Source: Rugalucina vietnamica
Taxonomy: Eukaryota; Mollusca; Bivalvia; Lucinida; Lucinidae
Direction of reading: 5' to 3'
NCBI GenBank assembly: GCA_964017185.1
Contig: OZ024879.1
Coordinates: 45,264,883 to 45,328,882 of the forward strand
DNA: 64,000 bases
How positions within the stretch are numbered: position 1 is the stretch's first letter; each line of letters opens with the position of its first letter. Under the pieces are notes generated by a model, which ran no database searches, had not been told where the DNA came from, and saw only the letters and a program-made list of their open reading frames with translations. This document shows positions 24,301 to 30,644 of the stretch, one piece after another. A program made the position numbers and the translations under genes.

Positions 24301-25032
24301 AGGACCCATTGCTATAGTTAAGTCTCGATGTAATTATACCAAGTGCGTAGAAAGTGAATTGCAAATTGGTTTCCTTTTGTCTGTTTGATGTAGCAAATTT
24401 TATGTTAATTATAGAGTGACCAGAGGCACTTAAACGTATCTATCTAATCTTTTTTCTTTAATAAGGATGCTTCGCCAAGCGATGGTCTGTCAGATGAGAC
24501 ATTAACTTAACTCATTGAATGAGTCCTAATGTCCGTATGACTTAAGTTGTTGGCGGAACGTTAAAGCCTTACTCAACTAAAAATATTAGCTGCGTCCTAA
24601 TGACGCATATACGAAAACAAAGGCACAGATCAGCTTCGCAGAAACTCCAAAGCTGATCAGCGCCTTTGTTTTCGCTACACGGATACATGTACTCCACTTC
24701 AACTACGTTTTACATCCGAAATTCCCAGCATCTACTCAGCCCTCTAGCCATCATCTGTGCTCAGTTGTACAGCTCGGTTTGTGTCGGACCTGTTCGGAAA
24801 CCACATTGTTGTTTTTCTCGCGACGCGGCTCAATTATGTACAAACCCTGACTAAAAGTAAAGATGCACATCATAACAAGCAGGAACTTCGGATTGTTGAA
24901 TTTCTGTAGAAACCCTGGCTTGCAACTTCCGTATCCACATTGCGTGTCCACTTCCGGTTCCTGTTCGTAGTCGACCACGCCCCCATTCTCTTTGTCGTCC
25001 AAAGAATGGTCCGGTGTGTAGTTAATTTTCAT
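3673..25032 (-). CDS. SLCO-A: OATP (SLCO4-like) organic anion transporter, 3' end missing
   Basis: Split gene, sodium-independent uptake carrier of the OATP/SLCO family (12-TM plasma-membrane protein moving amphipathic anions such as steroid conjugates, thyroid hormones and prostaglandins; substrate not predictable). Coding exons on the minus strand, in order: 24846-25032, 23306-23587, 22137-22304, 19382-19484, 17924-18045, 14629-14889, 9020-9215, 7482-7623, 3673-3845. All junctions are GT-AG and the phases join one open frame of about 544 codons. The last two exons expected from the sister gene (about 65 and 300 bp) were not found between 1 and 3672, so the gene probably continues past the left edge. 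The start is the ATG at 25032. SLCO4 affinity rests on the N-terminal 'CGYGSCKPG..LQKFNNPK' block. Loss of the 3' end by decay is the alternative. Confidence 0.9.
3912..5749. mobile_element. pearl-like / Helentron-type cassette 1 (151-bp units)
   Basis: 16-bp inverted ends TATGTCCCCCCAACCG / CGGTTGGGGGGACATA; the left end folds as a hairpin (GTCCCCCCAACCGAAGGTGGGGGAC). A (GTCGGC)n microsatellite follows at 3961-4003, then about 11 tandem units of 151 bp, each with GGTGACCTTGACC..TCAAGGTCAC. The architecture matches the bivalve 'pearl' family, since linked to non-autonomous Helentrons. Confidence 0.85.
5847..6080 (-). mobile_element. GAGCC MITE, copy 5
   Basis: Full length, reverse orientation, ATTT target duplication, core TTCGCAGTTACTGCGAA. 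Confidence 0.9.
6180..6390. repeat. GGGAGCAGGGAGAA low-complexity repeat, copy 1
   Basis: Iterates CAGGGATTTGGGGAGAAGGG and AGGGAGCAGGG; the inverse type lies at 28345-28545. Confidence 0.75.
6775..6997. mobile_element. GGCCCAGTTGTTCAAA MITE, copy 1
   Basis: Ends GGGCCCAGTTGTTCAAA / TTTTGAACAACTGGCGCC; long central palindrome around AATGTGAGAATCCTTTG. Confidence 0.75.
7183..7459. mobile_element. palindromic MITE, copy 3
   Basis: Diverged copy with the central hairpin broken (GCCGCGCTTCTCAAAACGG). Ends 23 bp from SLCO-A exon 8. Confidence 0.8.
7482..7623 (-). CDS. SLCO-A coding exon 8 (Kazal-like extracellular loop)
   Basis: 142 bp, phase 2 to phase 0. Encodes SSHNSLVATCNAGCSCTTEF then YDPVCDEQGTKYFSSCHAGC and AEISEDGE. 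C..GC.C....Y.PVC...G..Y.S.CHAGC is the Kazal-SLC21 domain of the large extracellular loop between TM9 and TM10. The donor is GAG|GTTAGT; a palindromic MITE ends 23 bp downstream of the exon. Confidence 0.92.
7720..8484. mobile_element. pearl-like cassette 2 (about 191-bp units)
   Basis: Ends TATGTCCCCCGCC / GGCGGGGGAC; about 2.6 units of ~191 bp starting ATTAATCTGAGGAT; then a (GGACGGAA)n run at 8389-8430 and a terminal hairpin GTCCCTCCGCTTTTCTTCG with its complement. Confidence 0.85.
8485..8725. mobile_element. palindromic MITE, copy 4
   Basis: Centre shortened; its left end directly abuts the pearl-like cassette at 7720-8484, which probably inserted into it. Confidence 0.8.
9020..9215 (-). 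CDS. SLCO-A coding exon 7 (TM8-TM9, start of large loop)
   Basis: 196 bp, phase 1 to phase 2. Encodes GAAAVPGAAGGMFFGGFICN then KMKLKVRGMLKFSIITCGIT and ..IKCDDVKMAGVNHPYKGS. 'G...VPGAA.G...GG....K..L' is the OATP TM8-9 motif. The donor is GTAAGT. The acceptor used here is the most 3' of four nearly identical acceptors. Confidence 0.9.
9136..9470 (-). repeat. 83-bp x 4 tandem amplification of the exon 7 acceptor
   Basis: An 82-83 bp unit holding the pyrimidine tract, acceptor CAG and the first ~70 bp of exon 7 occurs four times; the acceptor CTG (plus strand) falls at 9216, 9298, 9381 and 9464. Only the first and third acceptors keep frame with exon 7. The third would add 165 bp and 55 codons without a stop. 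Confidence 0.9.
9756..10464 (+). repeat. ~710-bp dispersed repeat, copy 1
   Basis: Close to the inverted copy at 53574-54297 over its whole length. Contains a 66-codon frame (9947-10147) with MESKPILKGTRLQSICRCVE. Ends in the palindrome GGAAAAGGACCTTTTCC. Confidence 0.85.
10495..10729 (-). mobile_element. GAGCC MITE, copy 6 (CGCGACGCGAG end type)
   Basis: Ends of the second type: GAGCCGCGACGCGAGAAAAC and CACGATGCGGCTC. It abuts the ~710-bp dispersed repeat. No matching 4-bp duplication. Confidence 0.85.
12280..14098. mobile_element. CGTA-word foldback element, split by cassette 3
   Basis: Ends GTGCCTTCACACTATCACG and its degenerate inverse CGTGAATATGTGACAGAGGC. Both arms (12280-12805 and 13805-14090) are built from degenerate words ACGTACGTGTGACGTATG / TACGCCACACATACGTC. 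The unique stretch 12815-13110 between them is unexplained. Confidence 0.7.
13122..13797. mobile_element. pearl-like cassette 3 (about 145-165-bp units)
   Basis: Perfect 12-bp inverted ends TATCGCACCTGC / GCAGGTGCGATA; four units with GTCAAGGACAATTACTATGC; (GGAC)n at 13735-13752; right-end hairpin. Nested in the CGTA-rich element 12280-14098. Confidence 0.85.
14396..14606 (+). mobile_element. GAGCC MITE, copy 7 (right end lost)
   Basis: Breaks off at CCACATTGTT, about 22 bp past the donor of SLCO-A exon 6. Confidence 0.8.
14629..14889 (-). CDS. SLCO-A coding exon 6 (central loop, TM7-TM8)
   Basis: 261 bp, phase 1-1. Encodes AKTIRETRVSQMHKGSQKQS (cytosolic loop), then LPIKEFPKVIWALIRNQPF and ASEGILTSGFATFVPKFIQN. 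'F...P....F......A.E....GF..F.PK..Q..F' is typical of OATP TM7-8. The exon sits between two GAGCC MITEs, one starting 18 bp upstream of the acceptor and one ending about 22 bp past the donor. Confidence 0.92.
14907..15127 (-). mobile_element. GAGCC MITE, copy 8
   Basis: AATT target duplication. Half of the core hairpin is deleted. Starts 18 bp upstream of the SLCO-A exon 6 acceptor. Confidence 0.88.
15283..15320. repeat. poly(T) tract
   Basis: About 38 T; possibly the tail of a lost minus-strand retroelement. Confidence 0.9.
15503..15737 (-). mobile_element. GAGCC MITE, copy 9 (CGCGACGCGAG end type)
   Basis: Full length, ACTT target duplication. Confidence 0.9.
15807..16200. mobile_element. 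palindromic MITE, copy 5, split by a SINE
   Basis: Left arm up to CCCACTTTT, then the SINE 15858-16022, then CCCACTTTT again and the rest of the MITE. Confidence 0.8.
15858..16022 (+). mobile_element. tRNA-derived SINE, full length
   Basis: Head GTGGTGCAGTGGTTATGTCA with B box CAGGTTCGAACCCGGGC, body, then GTTGGTGGGACGTTAAACCC and a CAA-type tail. CCCACTTTT flanks it on both sides. A SINE rather than a tRNA gene because of the body and tail. Confidence 0.8.
16530..16652. repeat. palindromic repeat GTGTCAGGTATGGATAAAC
   Basis: GTGTCAGGTATGGATA..TTTGGCATCAC is inverted around CGGCGAGCCTCG; probable MITE. Confidence 0.75.
16780..16966. mobile_element. pogo/Tigger-type MITE, 187 bp
   Basis: Ends CAGTTCAACCTGATTATAA / TTATAATGAGGTTCATCTG, flanked by TA on both sides (16778-16779, 16967-16968). 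CAG ends and a TA duplication are typical of pogo-related mariners. Confidence 0.8.
16973..17570. other. AT-rich intron sequence, nothing recognised
   Basis: Within SLCO-A intron 5. The frame at 17305-17541 is low-complexity (Phe/Leu/Tyr-rich) and looks like chance. Confidence 0.6.
17577..17856. mobile_element. palindromic MITE, copy 6
   Basis: Full length with a perfect centre. Ends 67 bp from the SLCO-A exon 5 donor. Confidence 0.9.
17924..18045 (-). CDS. SLCO-A coding exon 5 (OATP signature, TM6)
   Basis: 122 bp, phase 2 to phase 1. Encodes IDLTPSDPRWVGAWWASFFV then CMLIALPLSCYGAELP. 'DPRWVGAWW' is the OATP superfamily signature, but the following x-G-F/L is A-S-F, so the usual glycine is serine. 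A decayed copy of this exon lies just upstream in the transcript (18130-18219). Confidence 0.92.
18130..18219 (-). pseudogene. decayed duplicate of SLCO-A exon 5
   Basis: About 90 bp here align with exon 5 in the same orientation. Shared blocks include the segment around 'atacagga.gagaa.ctgacgaag' and 'cccactgggggt.aat', and the acceptor CTGAAA is kept. Small indels destroy the WVGAWW codons and a stop interrupts the frame. It looks like an ancient tandem exon duplication that lost function. Confidence 0.7.
18358..18443. mobile_element. CCCAGCAGGCACATGACGTC palindrome, copy 1 (right end lost)
   Basis: The left end and core TCGACGTCGATGCGACGTCA are present; the right end is replaced by AAGTGCGCG. 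Confidence 0.8.
18755..18960 (-). mobile_element. SINE-like repeat, copy 2
   Basis: TTTGTTTGTTTGAATTGACG CTTAACGTCCCAGTCAACAG, then CTCAGACCTGAGCGGTTAAC; head truncated. Confidence 0.65.
19091..19324 (-). mobile_element. GAGCC MITE, copy 10
   Basis: Full length; flanks CTCT and ATAT do not match. Ends 57 bp from SLCO-A exon 4. Confidence 0.88.
19382..19484 (-). CDS. SLCO-A coding exon 4 (TM5)
   Basis: 103 bp, phase 1 to phase 2, identical in length to SLCO-B exon 4. Encodes ILYGMAALGPGFGYIIGGQL and LDVWVDFDKVDTSK, matching OATP 'I.YA.A.LGPA.GY..G...L..YVD'. A GAGCC MITE starts 10 bp upstream of the acceptor, so the branch point must lie in transposon sequence. Confidence 0.9.
19497..19731 (-). 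mobile_element. GAGCC MITE, copy 11 (CTGTGCATGAG end type)
   Basis: Third end type GAGCCTGTGCATGAGAAAAC; core variant CTGTGCAGTTACTGCACAG. ATTT target duplication. Starts about 10 bp upstream of the SLCO-A exon 4 acceptor. Confidence 0.88.
19976..20063. repeat. ACAGAATAGCCC hairpin repeat, copy 1
   Basis: ACAGAATAGCCCGAGATAGG pairs with ATCCGGGGCTATTCTGT around GCGTTCTG; followed by TGTCCCATAAATAGGACACC. Confidence 0.75.
20064..20310. mobile_element. GGCCCAGTTGTTCAAA MITE, copy 2
   Basis: Ends GGACCCAGTTGTTCAAA / TTTTGAACAACTGGCCCC; almost perfect central hairpin AATGTGAGAATCTTTTGCA. Confidence 0.8.
20340..20485. repeat. degenerate TTTACGGTACATAAACAACA tandem repeat
   Basis: About five units of 27-30 bp (ACAAAAATTTACGGTACATA and variants). 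Confidence 0.8.
20693..21684. mobile_element. GGAGCGACCATTTG MITE split by cassette 4
   Basis: Inverted ends GGAGCGACCATTTG / CAAATGGTCGCTCC with G-rich and C-rich subterminal runs (20718-20732, 21645-21662). Cassette 4 occupies most of the interior. Confidence 0.7.
20901..21632. mobile_element. pearl-like cassette 4 (168-bp units)
   Basis: Ends TAGCTCGCCTG / CAGGCGAGCTA; about 3.6 units of 168-169 bp, each with GTGACCTTGACCTCAAGGTC; (CGTAAA)n at 21550-21580; right-end hairpin TAGCTCTGTGCACTTCGTGC. Nested in a GGAGCGACC-ended MITE. Confidence 0.85.
21897..22125 (+). mobile_element. GAGCC MITE, copy 12
   Basis: Full length; ends 12 bp from the last base of SLCO-A exon 3, inside the donor side of the intron. 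Flanks do not match. Confidence 0.88.
22137..22304 (-). CDS. SLCO-A coding exon 3 (TM4 region)
   Basis: 168 bp, phase 1-1. Encodes SLKEEVCESSGLQNYLGVL followed by MILHGIGGSTLYTVGVGLID and DDSVKATSSPLYLG. 'G.G.TLYT.G...IDD.V....SP.Y.G' is a strong OATP hallmark. The donor is GG|GTAAAT; a GAGCC MITE begins about 10 bp into the intron and a truncated palindromic MITE begins about 25 bp upstream of the acceptor. Confidence 0.92.
22330..22567. mobile_element. palindromic MITE, copy 7 (left end and centre lost)
   Basis: GAACCGTTC remains at the centre. Begins about 25 bp upstream of the SLCO-A exon 3 acceptor. Confidence 0.8.
23023..23257 (-). mobile_element. GAGCC MITE, copy 13 (mixed ends)
   Basis: Left end CTGTTCATGAG type, right end GCCGCATC type; ATAT target duplication, so the ends were mixed before insertion. 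48 bp from SLCO-A exon 2. Confidence 0.88.
23306..23587 (-). CDS. SLCO-A coding exon 2 (TM1-TM3)
   Basis: 282 bp, phase 1 to phase 1, the same length as in SLCO-B. Encodes FVVNGVNNVNTQTVERRFKL, then SGMISSSYDFAAAIFGLFVS and ..GSFIMALPHFTTGLY. 'ERRF.L.S..SG.I.SSYD' is typical of OATP TM1-TM2. A palindromic GC-rich MITE (23608-23791) ends about 20 bp upstream of the acceptor, and a GAGCC MITE ends 48 bp beyond the donor. Confidence 0.92.
23608..23791. mobile_element. CATGCGCGGATCCAGA palindromic MITE
   Basis: Ends CATGCGCGGATCCAGA / TCTGGATCCGCGCATG (one unpaired A), G-run and C-run interior, 5-bp duplication ATAAA on both sides. About 20 bp from the SLCO-A exon 2 acceptor. Confidence 0.85.
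23867..23930 (+). mobile_element. tRNA-like SINE fragment
   Basis: GAGCGCTGTGGCTCAGCGGT and GGGGTTCGAGCAC only; no acceptor stem, so not a gene. Confidence 0.45.
23968..24173 (+). mobile_element. GAGCC MITE, copy 14
   Basis: ACTT target duplication; the hairpin core has collapsed to CACAGATCAGCGCC, apparently by deletion of one arm. Confidence 0.88.
24475..24590 (+). mobile_element. SINE tail fragment
   Basis: TCCGTATGACTTAAGTTGTT then GGCGGAACGTTAAAGCC resembles the tail of the SINE at 15858-16022. Confidence 0.55.
24590..24831 (+). mobile_element. GAGCC MITE, copy 15 (left end lost)
   Basis: Core imperfect (CAGAAACTCCAAAGCTG); right end of the CGCGACGCGGCTC type. Ends about 13 bp past the SLCO-A exon 1 donor. 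Confidence 0.75.
24846..25032 (-). CDS. SLCO-A coding exon 1 (cytosolic N-terminus, start of TM1)
   Basis: The ATG at 25032 opens MKINYTPDHSLDDKENGG, an acidic cytosolic tail, then CGYGSCKPGFLQKFNNPKFL and the start of TM1 ending ..FTFSQG. The donor is CAGG|GTTTGT, weaker than the sister gene's CAGG|GTAAGG. A GAGCC MITE ends at 24831, 13 bp into the intron. Upstream, a strong polypyrimidine tract and AG at 25105-25106 suggest that 25033-25104 is 5' UTR of the same exon. Confidence 0.85.
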
Positions 25033-25104
25033 GGTCGTGAAATTTACTTCAGGCTGTAGCTATCTCTTTGAATGTTGAACATCTCTCGTAGTTGAATAGA
25101 AAAT
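25033..25104 (-). other. probable 5' UTR part of SLCO-A exon 1
   Basis: Read on the minus strand, an 11-T tract followed by CTTCAAG gives a good acceptor just above 25104; the 72 bp between it and the ATG have no other long frame. The promoter and any further upstream exon were not located. Confidence 0.4.
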
Positions 25105-25350
25105 CTTGAAGAAAAAAAAAAAGACCAGATTTCATTAAAATTATGTCAGGTCATGCCACAGTAAATGGTAAATGGTGGTATTCATGTTATTCCCGTTGAA
25201 CAGCTATGCTGGGTTAAATGGAGACGGGCTTAGAAAAGCCTGGAATTGAAGTCAAAGGATAAACTCAATACGCCTCCGAGGCTTCATGGGTAAATGGGAC
25301 TTTTGGAATTACAAACCAAACTGAAGACATGAAATTAGTTCATGTCCATT

Positions 25351-25480
25351 GAGTCGCGTCATGAGAAAACCAACATTATGTACATGCGAAACCAAAGCGC
25401 AGATCAGCTTCGGAGTGTTACTGCGAAGCTGATCAGCGCGTTTGTTTTCGCAACACGGATAGTACAATTCCTTACCTTCT
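25351..25480 (+). mobile_element. GAGCC MITE, copy 16 (left half only)
   Basis: GAGTCGCGTCATGAGAAAAC and core are present; the right half is missing. Confidence 0.7.
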
Positions 25481-25679
25481 ATAGCCATGGTTTTCTATCT
25501 ATCTGACGATATCGAACAATATATAAGCTGATGAGAATATGCTGGCTGATATACCTTTTTATATTTAGGAAGAAAAAATAACACTCTCTCCTAGCCTTGG
25601 ATCATGATGATGAAACACTTTCATATGCCAACTTTTTTTTTCAATGTTTCTAATATACAAATCTGACTGTTTGAAATAT

Positions 25680-25914
25680 GAGCCGCGACGCGAGAAAACC
25701 GGTCTTCGGGGTTTCCGACCAGGTCCGACACAAACCGGCCTGTACAAGCTCAGAAAAGAGCTAGAAGCTTGAAATTTTGGAGTTAAGTAGAGGAGGAAAT
25801 GTACTATCCGAGTAGCGAAAACACAGGCGCTGATCAGCTTCGCGGTTACCGCGAAGCTGATCTGCGCCTTTGTTTTCGCATAGGCAATTATCCGGTTTTC
25901 TCGCGTCGCGGCTC
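25680..25914 (-). mobile_element. GAGCC MITE, copy 17 (CGCGACGCGAG end type)
   Basis: Full length, ATAT target duplication, both ends of the second type. Confidence 0.9.
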
Positions 25915-26057
25915 ATATGTTCCTGAGTTCAGAATTAATAAATGCACTTCAAACTCCAAAATGCCAAAAACTGGATCGATTTTGAGACATGTCACTTTAA
26001 TTCCACCCATTCATTTGATAATTCTCAGCTCAAGAATATTTCATAGGTTTGACATTT

Positions 26058-26293
26058 GAGCCGCAACATAAGAAAATCATCAAAAATGCATAGGCGAAAA
26101 CAAAGACACAGATCAGCTGTGCAGTAACTGCACAGCTGATCTGTGTCTTTGTTTTCGCTACACGGATAGTGATATCTCTCTTCCTCGTAAACCTGAAATT
26201 TCAAGCTTCTAGCCTGCTTGTGTGACTGTACAGCCTGGTTTGTATCGGACATGGTCGGAAACCCAAATTGTTGGTTTTACCATGCGTAGGCTC
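26058..26293 (+). mobile_element. GAGCC MITE, copy 18
   Basis: Core variant CTGTGCAGTAACTGCACAG with perfect arms; right end CATGCGTAGGCTC. Confidence 0.85.
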
Positions 26294-26500
26294 AAATTTT
26301 ATAATCCAAGAAAGGAGAGAATTTCTTGCATCTTTCATGTATAAGGCCACTGGTTTAAGTACGACTCATTATCGAACTGGGAAGACGTGCTAAGTGGACA
26401 GAGTCCGCGCGTCGAGAGCACTTGAGCCAGAATAAACTATGTATATGATAAAACCAGCATGCTGACTTCCAAAAATAAAGGCCACGTCAAGTCAATAACT

Positions 26501-26729
26501 GGGCCGCCTCATGAGAAAAACAACAATATGCACATGCGAAAACAGAAACGCAGATCAGCTTCGCGGTAACCGCAAGCCAATCAGCGCCTTTATTTTCGCT
26601 ACACGGATAATACAATTCCTCTTCTTCTTAAATCCGAAATTTCAAGCTTCTAGCCATCTTCTGTGACTGTGTCGGTTTGTGTCGGACCTGTTCGGAAACC
26701 ACATCGTTGGTTTTCCCACGAGGCGGCTC
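26501..26729 (+). mobile_element. GAGCC MITE, copy 19
   Basis: AACT target duplication; left end mutated to GGGCCGCC; right arm of core damaged (CGCAAGCCAATC). Confidence 0.85.
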
Positions 26730-26888
26730 AACTGATGTGGTCCGACCAGGGCCCGTAATTATAAACTTTGACTATTTAATGCTCAACTCAGCTGAGCATA
26801 AAATTAAAAGTGCTCATAATACTGAAATATCCAAAAATTAATTGAAATTTCAGGTTAAGCCCACCAAAGCGTGTAATGTATCATGCTG

Positions 26889-28193
26889 TGTTGCAACCAG
26901 AAATGTAACAATGTAACACTTGTTACATTTTGGGCAGTTTGTTACATTTTGGGCCGACAACGACGACCAGAAACGTAACAATCATGTAAAATTTTTTGTT
27001 ACATTTTGGGTCGATAGAGTACCTATCGACCCAAATTGTAACAATGTAACAACAGTTACATTTTGGGCAGTTTGTCGCTGTCGACGCTGTCGGTCCAAAA
27101 TGTAACAAAAATATTTTTACGGATATTCTTGCTGTCTACAACCCATTTTGTAATAAAGAAACAGTTTTGTATATGATTGACTGTAGATGTACTTATAAAT
27201 GATCATTAACATGCATAAATACGCAAAAATGATGTACATTTCGAGTAGGGGAAAGTTTGTTGTAGTTGTCTTATCGGCTCGCCAGTTCAGCATGCTCCGG
27301 TGTCGATATGGCTTCCGTCGTACTTTAAGACCTCCAGGCCAGACTCGATGAAGAAAGCTCGTACTCCTTTTCCAAGTTTCCAAGTTTAATTGACATCTCT
27401 AAGTTTACGCTGCGTGTGCAATGGAGTCTCCGTCGGGAGGAATACAATGAAGCTGGGACACTGACGGAGATGCTCCATTCAATACACAAATAAACAAATT
27501 ATAGCAAGATAGCTCAGTGGTTAGAGCGTCCGCTTCGAGAGTGGTAGATCGCACATGTATAGATTTTTCCTTCCCAAGTGGTAACAAATGGCCAAAGTCC
27601 CGGGCCAAAATCACGTACTATTTAAGTCTTGGGTATTCAATATCTGATTATAGACTGGTTATCCTGATGTACCCCGCAGCCAGCAAAATAGCTACTTTTC
27701 TTTTCAAAACTTTACAAAGGAAAAGGGTTATGAAACGTTAGTAGTTTGGAAGAGAACTAAATTGTAACAATGTAACAACACGAATGTCTTGAATAAGAAA
27801 AAATGATAGAATAATTTATTCTTTCATCAGTTTTGGATATAACTGGAAAAGTTTCGACATGCGATGGTAGGGGATAGTACTCGTTGGGAAGTCATTTTTA
27901 AGTTTTAATTCAAAATATTAAGTCTTAATATTATAGTTTGCTGAAAATGTGGAGTGAGTGAAGAAATTGAAAGATACGTGTTTCTCTTTATCGTCTTTGA
28001 CGGATAATAGATGCTAAAGTGTTTGTTTAAATATTCATTTTTTTATTTTCAAAAATATGCCACTCATCGACCCAAAATGTAACAACAATTTCGTTACATG
28101 ATTGTTACATTTCTGGTCGACGTTGTCGGCCCAAAATGTAACAAACTGCCCAAAATGTAACAATTGATACATTGTTACATTTCTGGTTGCAGC
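26889..28193. mobile_element. AAATGTAACAA-word foldback element
   Basis: Ends TTGCAACCAGAAATGTAAC and its inverse; arms (26889-27110, 28065-28190) are built of AAATGTAACAA / TTGTTACATTT words plus GTCGAC joints. ATGCTG stands on both outer sides. Inserted in a GCTCAGCTGAGC MITE. Confidence 0.75.
27505..27580 (+). mobile_element. tRNA-like SINE head fragment
   Basis: AAGATAGCTCAGTGGTTAGA followed by GCGTCCGCTTCGAGAG; the T-arm is missing. Confidence 0.45.
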
Positions 28194-28344
28194 TATGCTG
28201 ATAAATGTTAAAATGCCAACATTTGTTAGCATTTTAACATTTATGAGCAAGATAATTTTTAGCGTCAGCTGAGCTGAGCATGAAAGAAGTTTTATAAGCT
28301 CGACACTAGTTTTGACAGGCAGGATCACGATGTTTAAAACTGAC

Positions 28345-28545
28345 ACTACACAGGCCCCGGGTAGCAGGGTTGGAAAAAAACGGCCTTTCTCCCCAGCTCT
28401 CTTACTGCTTCCCTAGGATACTTGCTCCTTGTTTCCTAAAACTCAAAACGTTTTTGCTGCTATGCTCGCCAGCTCCCTGAGTAGAGAGGGCCCTTCTTCC
28501 CATCTCCCTAAAACAAAATACCCTCATCCCCAGATACCTGAAACC
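28345..28545. repeat. CTCCCTGCTCCC low-complexity repeat, copy 2
   Basis: TTTCTCCCCAGCTCTCTTAC, CTTCTTCCCATCTCCCTAAA; complement of the repeat at 6180-6390. Confidence 0.7.
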
Positions 28546-28664
28546 TCGTACCTTGGTCATAGCATGGCATGCATATAGAGGCAAACAGAAATACAGACAT
28601 GTGGAAATTAGACGGAACAAACTACATGCCGGTTGAAAATGTGTGAAATTTAACTGCATCGATA

Positions 28665-28931
28665 CCTGGTCCCGAGGTTATAAAACTTTCTTTCAAGCTC
28701 AGCTCAGCTGAGCCTGAAATTTCAACTGCTCATAAATGTTGAAATGGTAAACATTCATGGAAAGTTCAGGTTCAAAACTAAAATACAAGTAATTTATCCA
28801 GATCATAAATGTTAAAATGCCAACAATCCTGCTCATAAATGTTGGCATTTTAACATTTATGAGCAGGACAAATTTTAGTCTCAGTTGAGCTGAGCATGAA
28901 AAAAAAAAGTTTTATAATCTCGGGGCCTGGT
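28665..28931. mobile_element. GCTCAGCTGAGC MITE, copy 2
   Basis: Ends CCCGAGGTTATAAAACTTT / AAAGTTTTATAATCTCGGGG, inner CAAGCTCAGCTCAGCTGAGC; the interior palindrome TTAAAATGCCAACA is inverted at 28817-28860. Confidence 0.8.
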
Positions 28932-29274
28932 CCCTCTGTTCTTACTTCACAGAGTAGGCTTATTTTCCGAACATGTTCTGTATAGTGCCTATGACTGCAA
29001 TTGCAATGCATGTTTGCATGTGTAACATGTTATCATAAAAATGTAAAACTCTTACTTTTAATGCTTCGCAGTGAGTCAGGACTACACAATTCAAACTATT
29101 GCATTGTTTATTTCCCTATATCCCGACACTACCGTACAACTTGAATACTTCAACTCGGTGAAAATTAAAACTTCCAATATGTCTACCGTATTAATTTCCG
29201 ACTCCATTTTTGCTTCACATATCTTATTAATTGATAGAATGTTAAGTGCATATGAAGCGTGTTATGAATGCTTT

Positions 29275-29509
29275 GAGCCGCATCGTGAGAAAACCGGATT
29301 TTTGCCTAGGCGAAAACAAAGGCGCAGATCAGCTTCGCGGTAACCGCGAAGCTGATCAGCGCCTTTGTTTTCGCTACTCGGATAGTACAATTCCTCTTCT
29401 ACTTAAATCCGAAATTTCAAGCTTCTAGCTCTTTTCTGAGCTTGTACAGGCCGGTTTGTGTCGGACCTGGTCGGAAACCCCGAAGACCGGTTTTCTTGCG
29501 TCGCGGCTC
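29275..29509 (+). mobile_element. GAGCC MITE, copy 20 (second end type)
   Basis: CTTT target duplication; perfect core; right end CTTGCGTCGCGGCTC. Confidence 0.9.
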
Positions 29510-29605
29510 CTTTGTTAATAACTATGTCAAGATCAAATTTTGTATTGAATTAACTTGTGCTAAATATAAATGAAAAATATGAATTCATATTGCTCATAGA
29601 CACAT

Positions 29606-29830
29606 GAGCCGCGGCGCAAGAAAACCGGCCCTCGGGTTTCCGACCAGGTCTGACACAAACTGGCCTGTGCAGTCACAGAAATTGCGGGCAGAAGTAGAGG
29701 AGGAATTGTACTATCCATGCAGCGAAATCAAAGGCGCTGATCAGCTGCGCAGTTACTGCGAAGCTGATCTCATGGATCTGCGCCTTTATTTTCGCGTACC
29801 CAATTATCCGGTTTTCTCGCGGTACGGCTC
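29606..29830 (-). mobile_element. GAGCC MITE, copy 21 (second end type)
   Basis: ACAT target duplication; core arms unequal, one CTGCGCAG, the other CTGCGAAG. Confidence 0.85.
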
Positions 29831-30112
29831 ACATGAGGCGAGGCGAGAGAAAGCTTATTTCCAGTCCGACAAAAAATATGGGCATTATTACAACCACAAA
29901 AATGTAAGGTTTAAACTTAACGAAACAAAATATGTGGACGAGATTACTCAAATTAAATCTGGAAAAAAATGTCTGCGCGAGTGTGATTTTATGCAAATGT
30001 TTTGCGTAAAAGTGCAGCTATTTTACATATCAAGCAGTTGAGAGTAAAAGTTCTTTGCCACTTTCTCAACACCAGCAAACGCGTATTTAGCCGCTCAGTA
30101 CATTTTGTGCCA

Positions 30113-30297
30113 TCATTACGAAAACTTGCCCATGCAATAAACAGAGAATTTTCGAGCTTTAAAAATTGAACGAGTACCCACAATCTATGTTTTGGAGCAA
30201 AAATAAGAAAAATAGGTATACCCCTGCGTACCCCAGTTTCACTATATAAAAGTGAGGTTTAAGGGGGTATACATTACATGGACATGTTTTCCTGATG
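30113..30297. mobile_element. palindromic MITE, copy 8 (one arm deleted)
   Basis: The left end is joined directly to ACGAGTACCCACAATC of the right arm. Confidence 0.8.
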
Positions 30298-30644
30298 GTT
30301 TGGAAAGCTGTCAAACTGCCATATTCAGTGCTCTGTGCACATGCTGTAAATAGGGTTTTTTATGCATTTGAAATCTCTGATGCAGATGATGTTCAAAATA
30401 CATGTATACTTTATCATGTTCATATTACGTAGGCTGAAATGCGTTTAGTCAGTTTTTTTTCCCATGATGTTTAAATAATTTTTTATATGTTGTGGCCAAT
30501 TTTCAACAGCTGTCCTTGCTGATCGATTCGAAATATAGAACATCTCAATTTGCATTTGTCGTTGACTTTTGTGACATTCTTTGTTTCTCTTTATCTGCAT
30601 TTCAAGATAGACAATGCCATATTTCAAAGCATAAGTTTATAGAT

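Larger units (their letters stand above)
26745..28312. mobile_element. GCTCAGCTGAGC MITE, copy 1, split
   Basis: Left part with CTCAACTCAGCTGAGCATAA, right part with GTCAGCTGAGCTGAGCATG and AAGTTTTATAAGCTCG; the foldback element above lies between. Confidence 0.7.
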
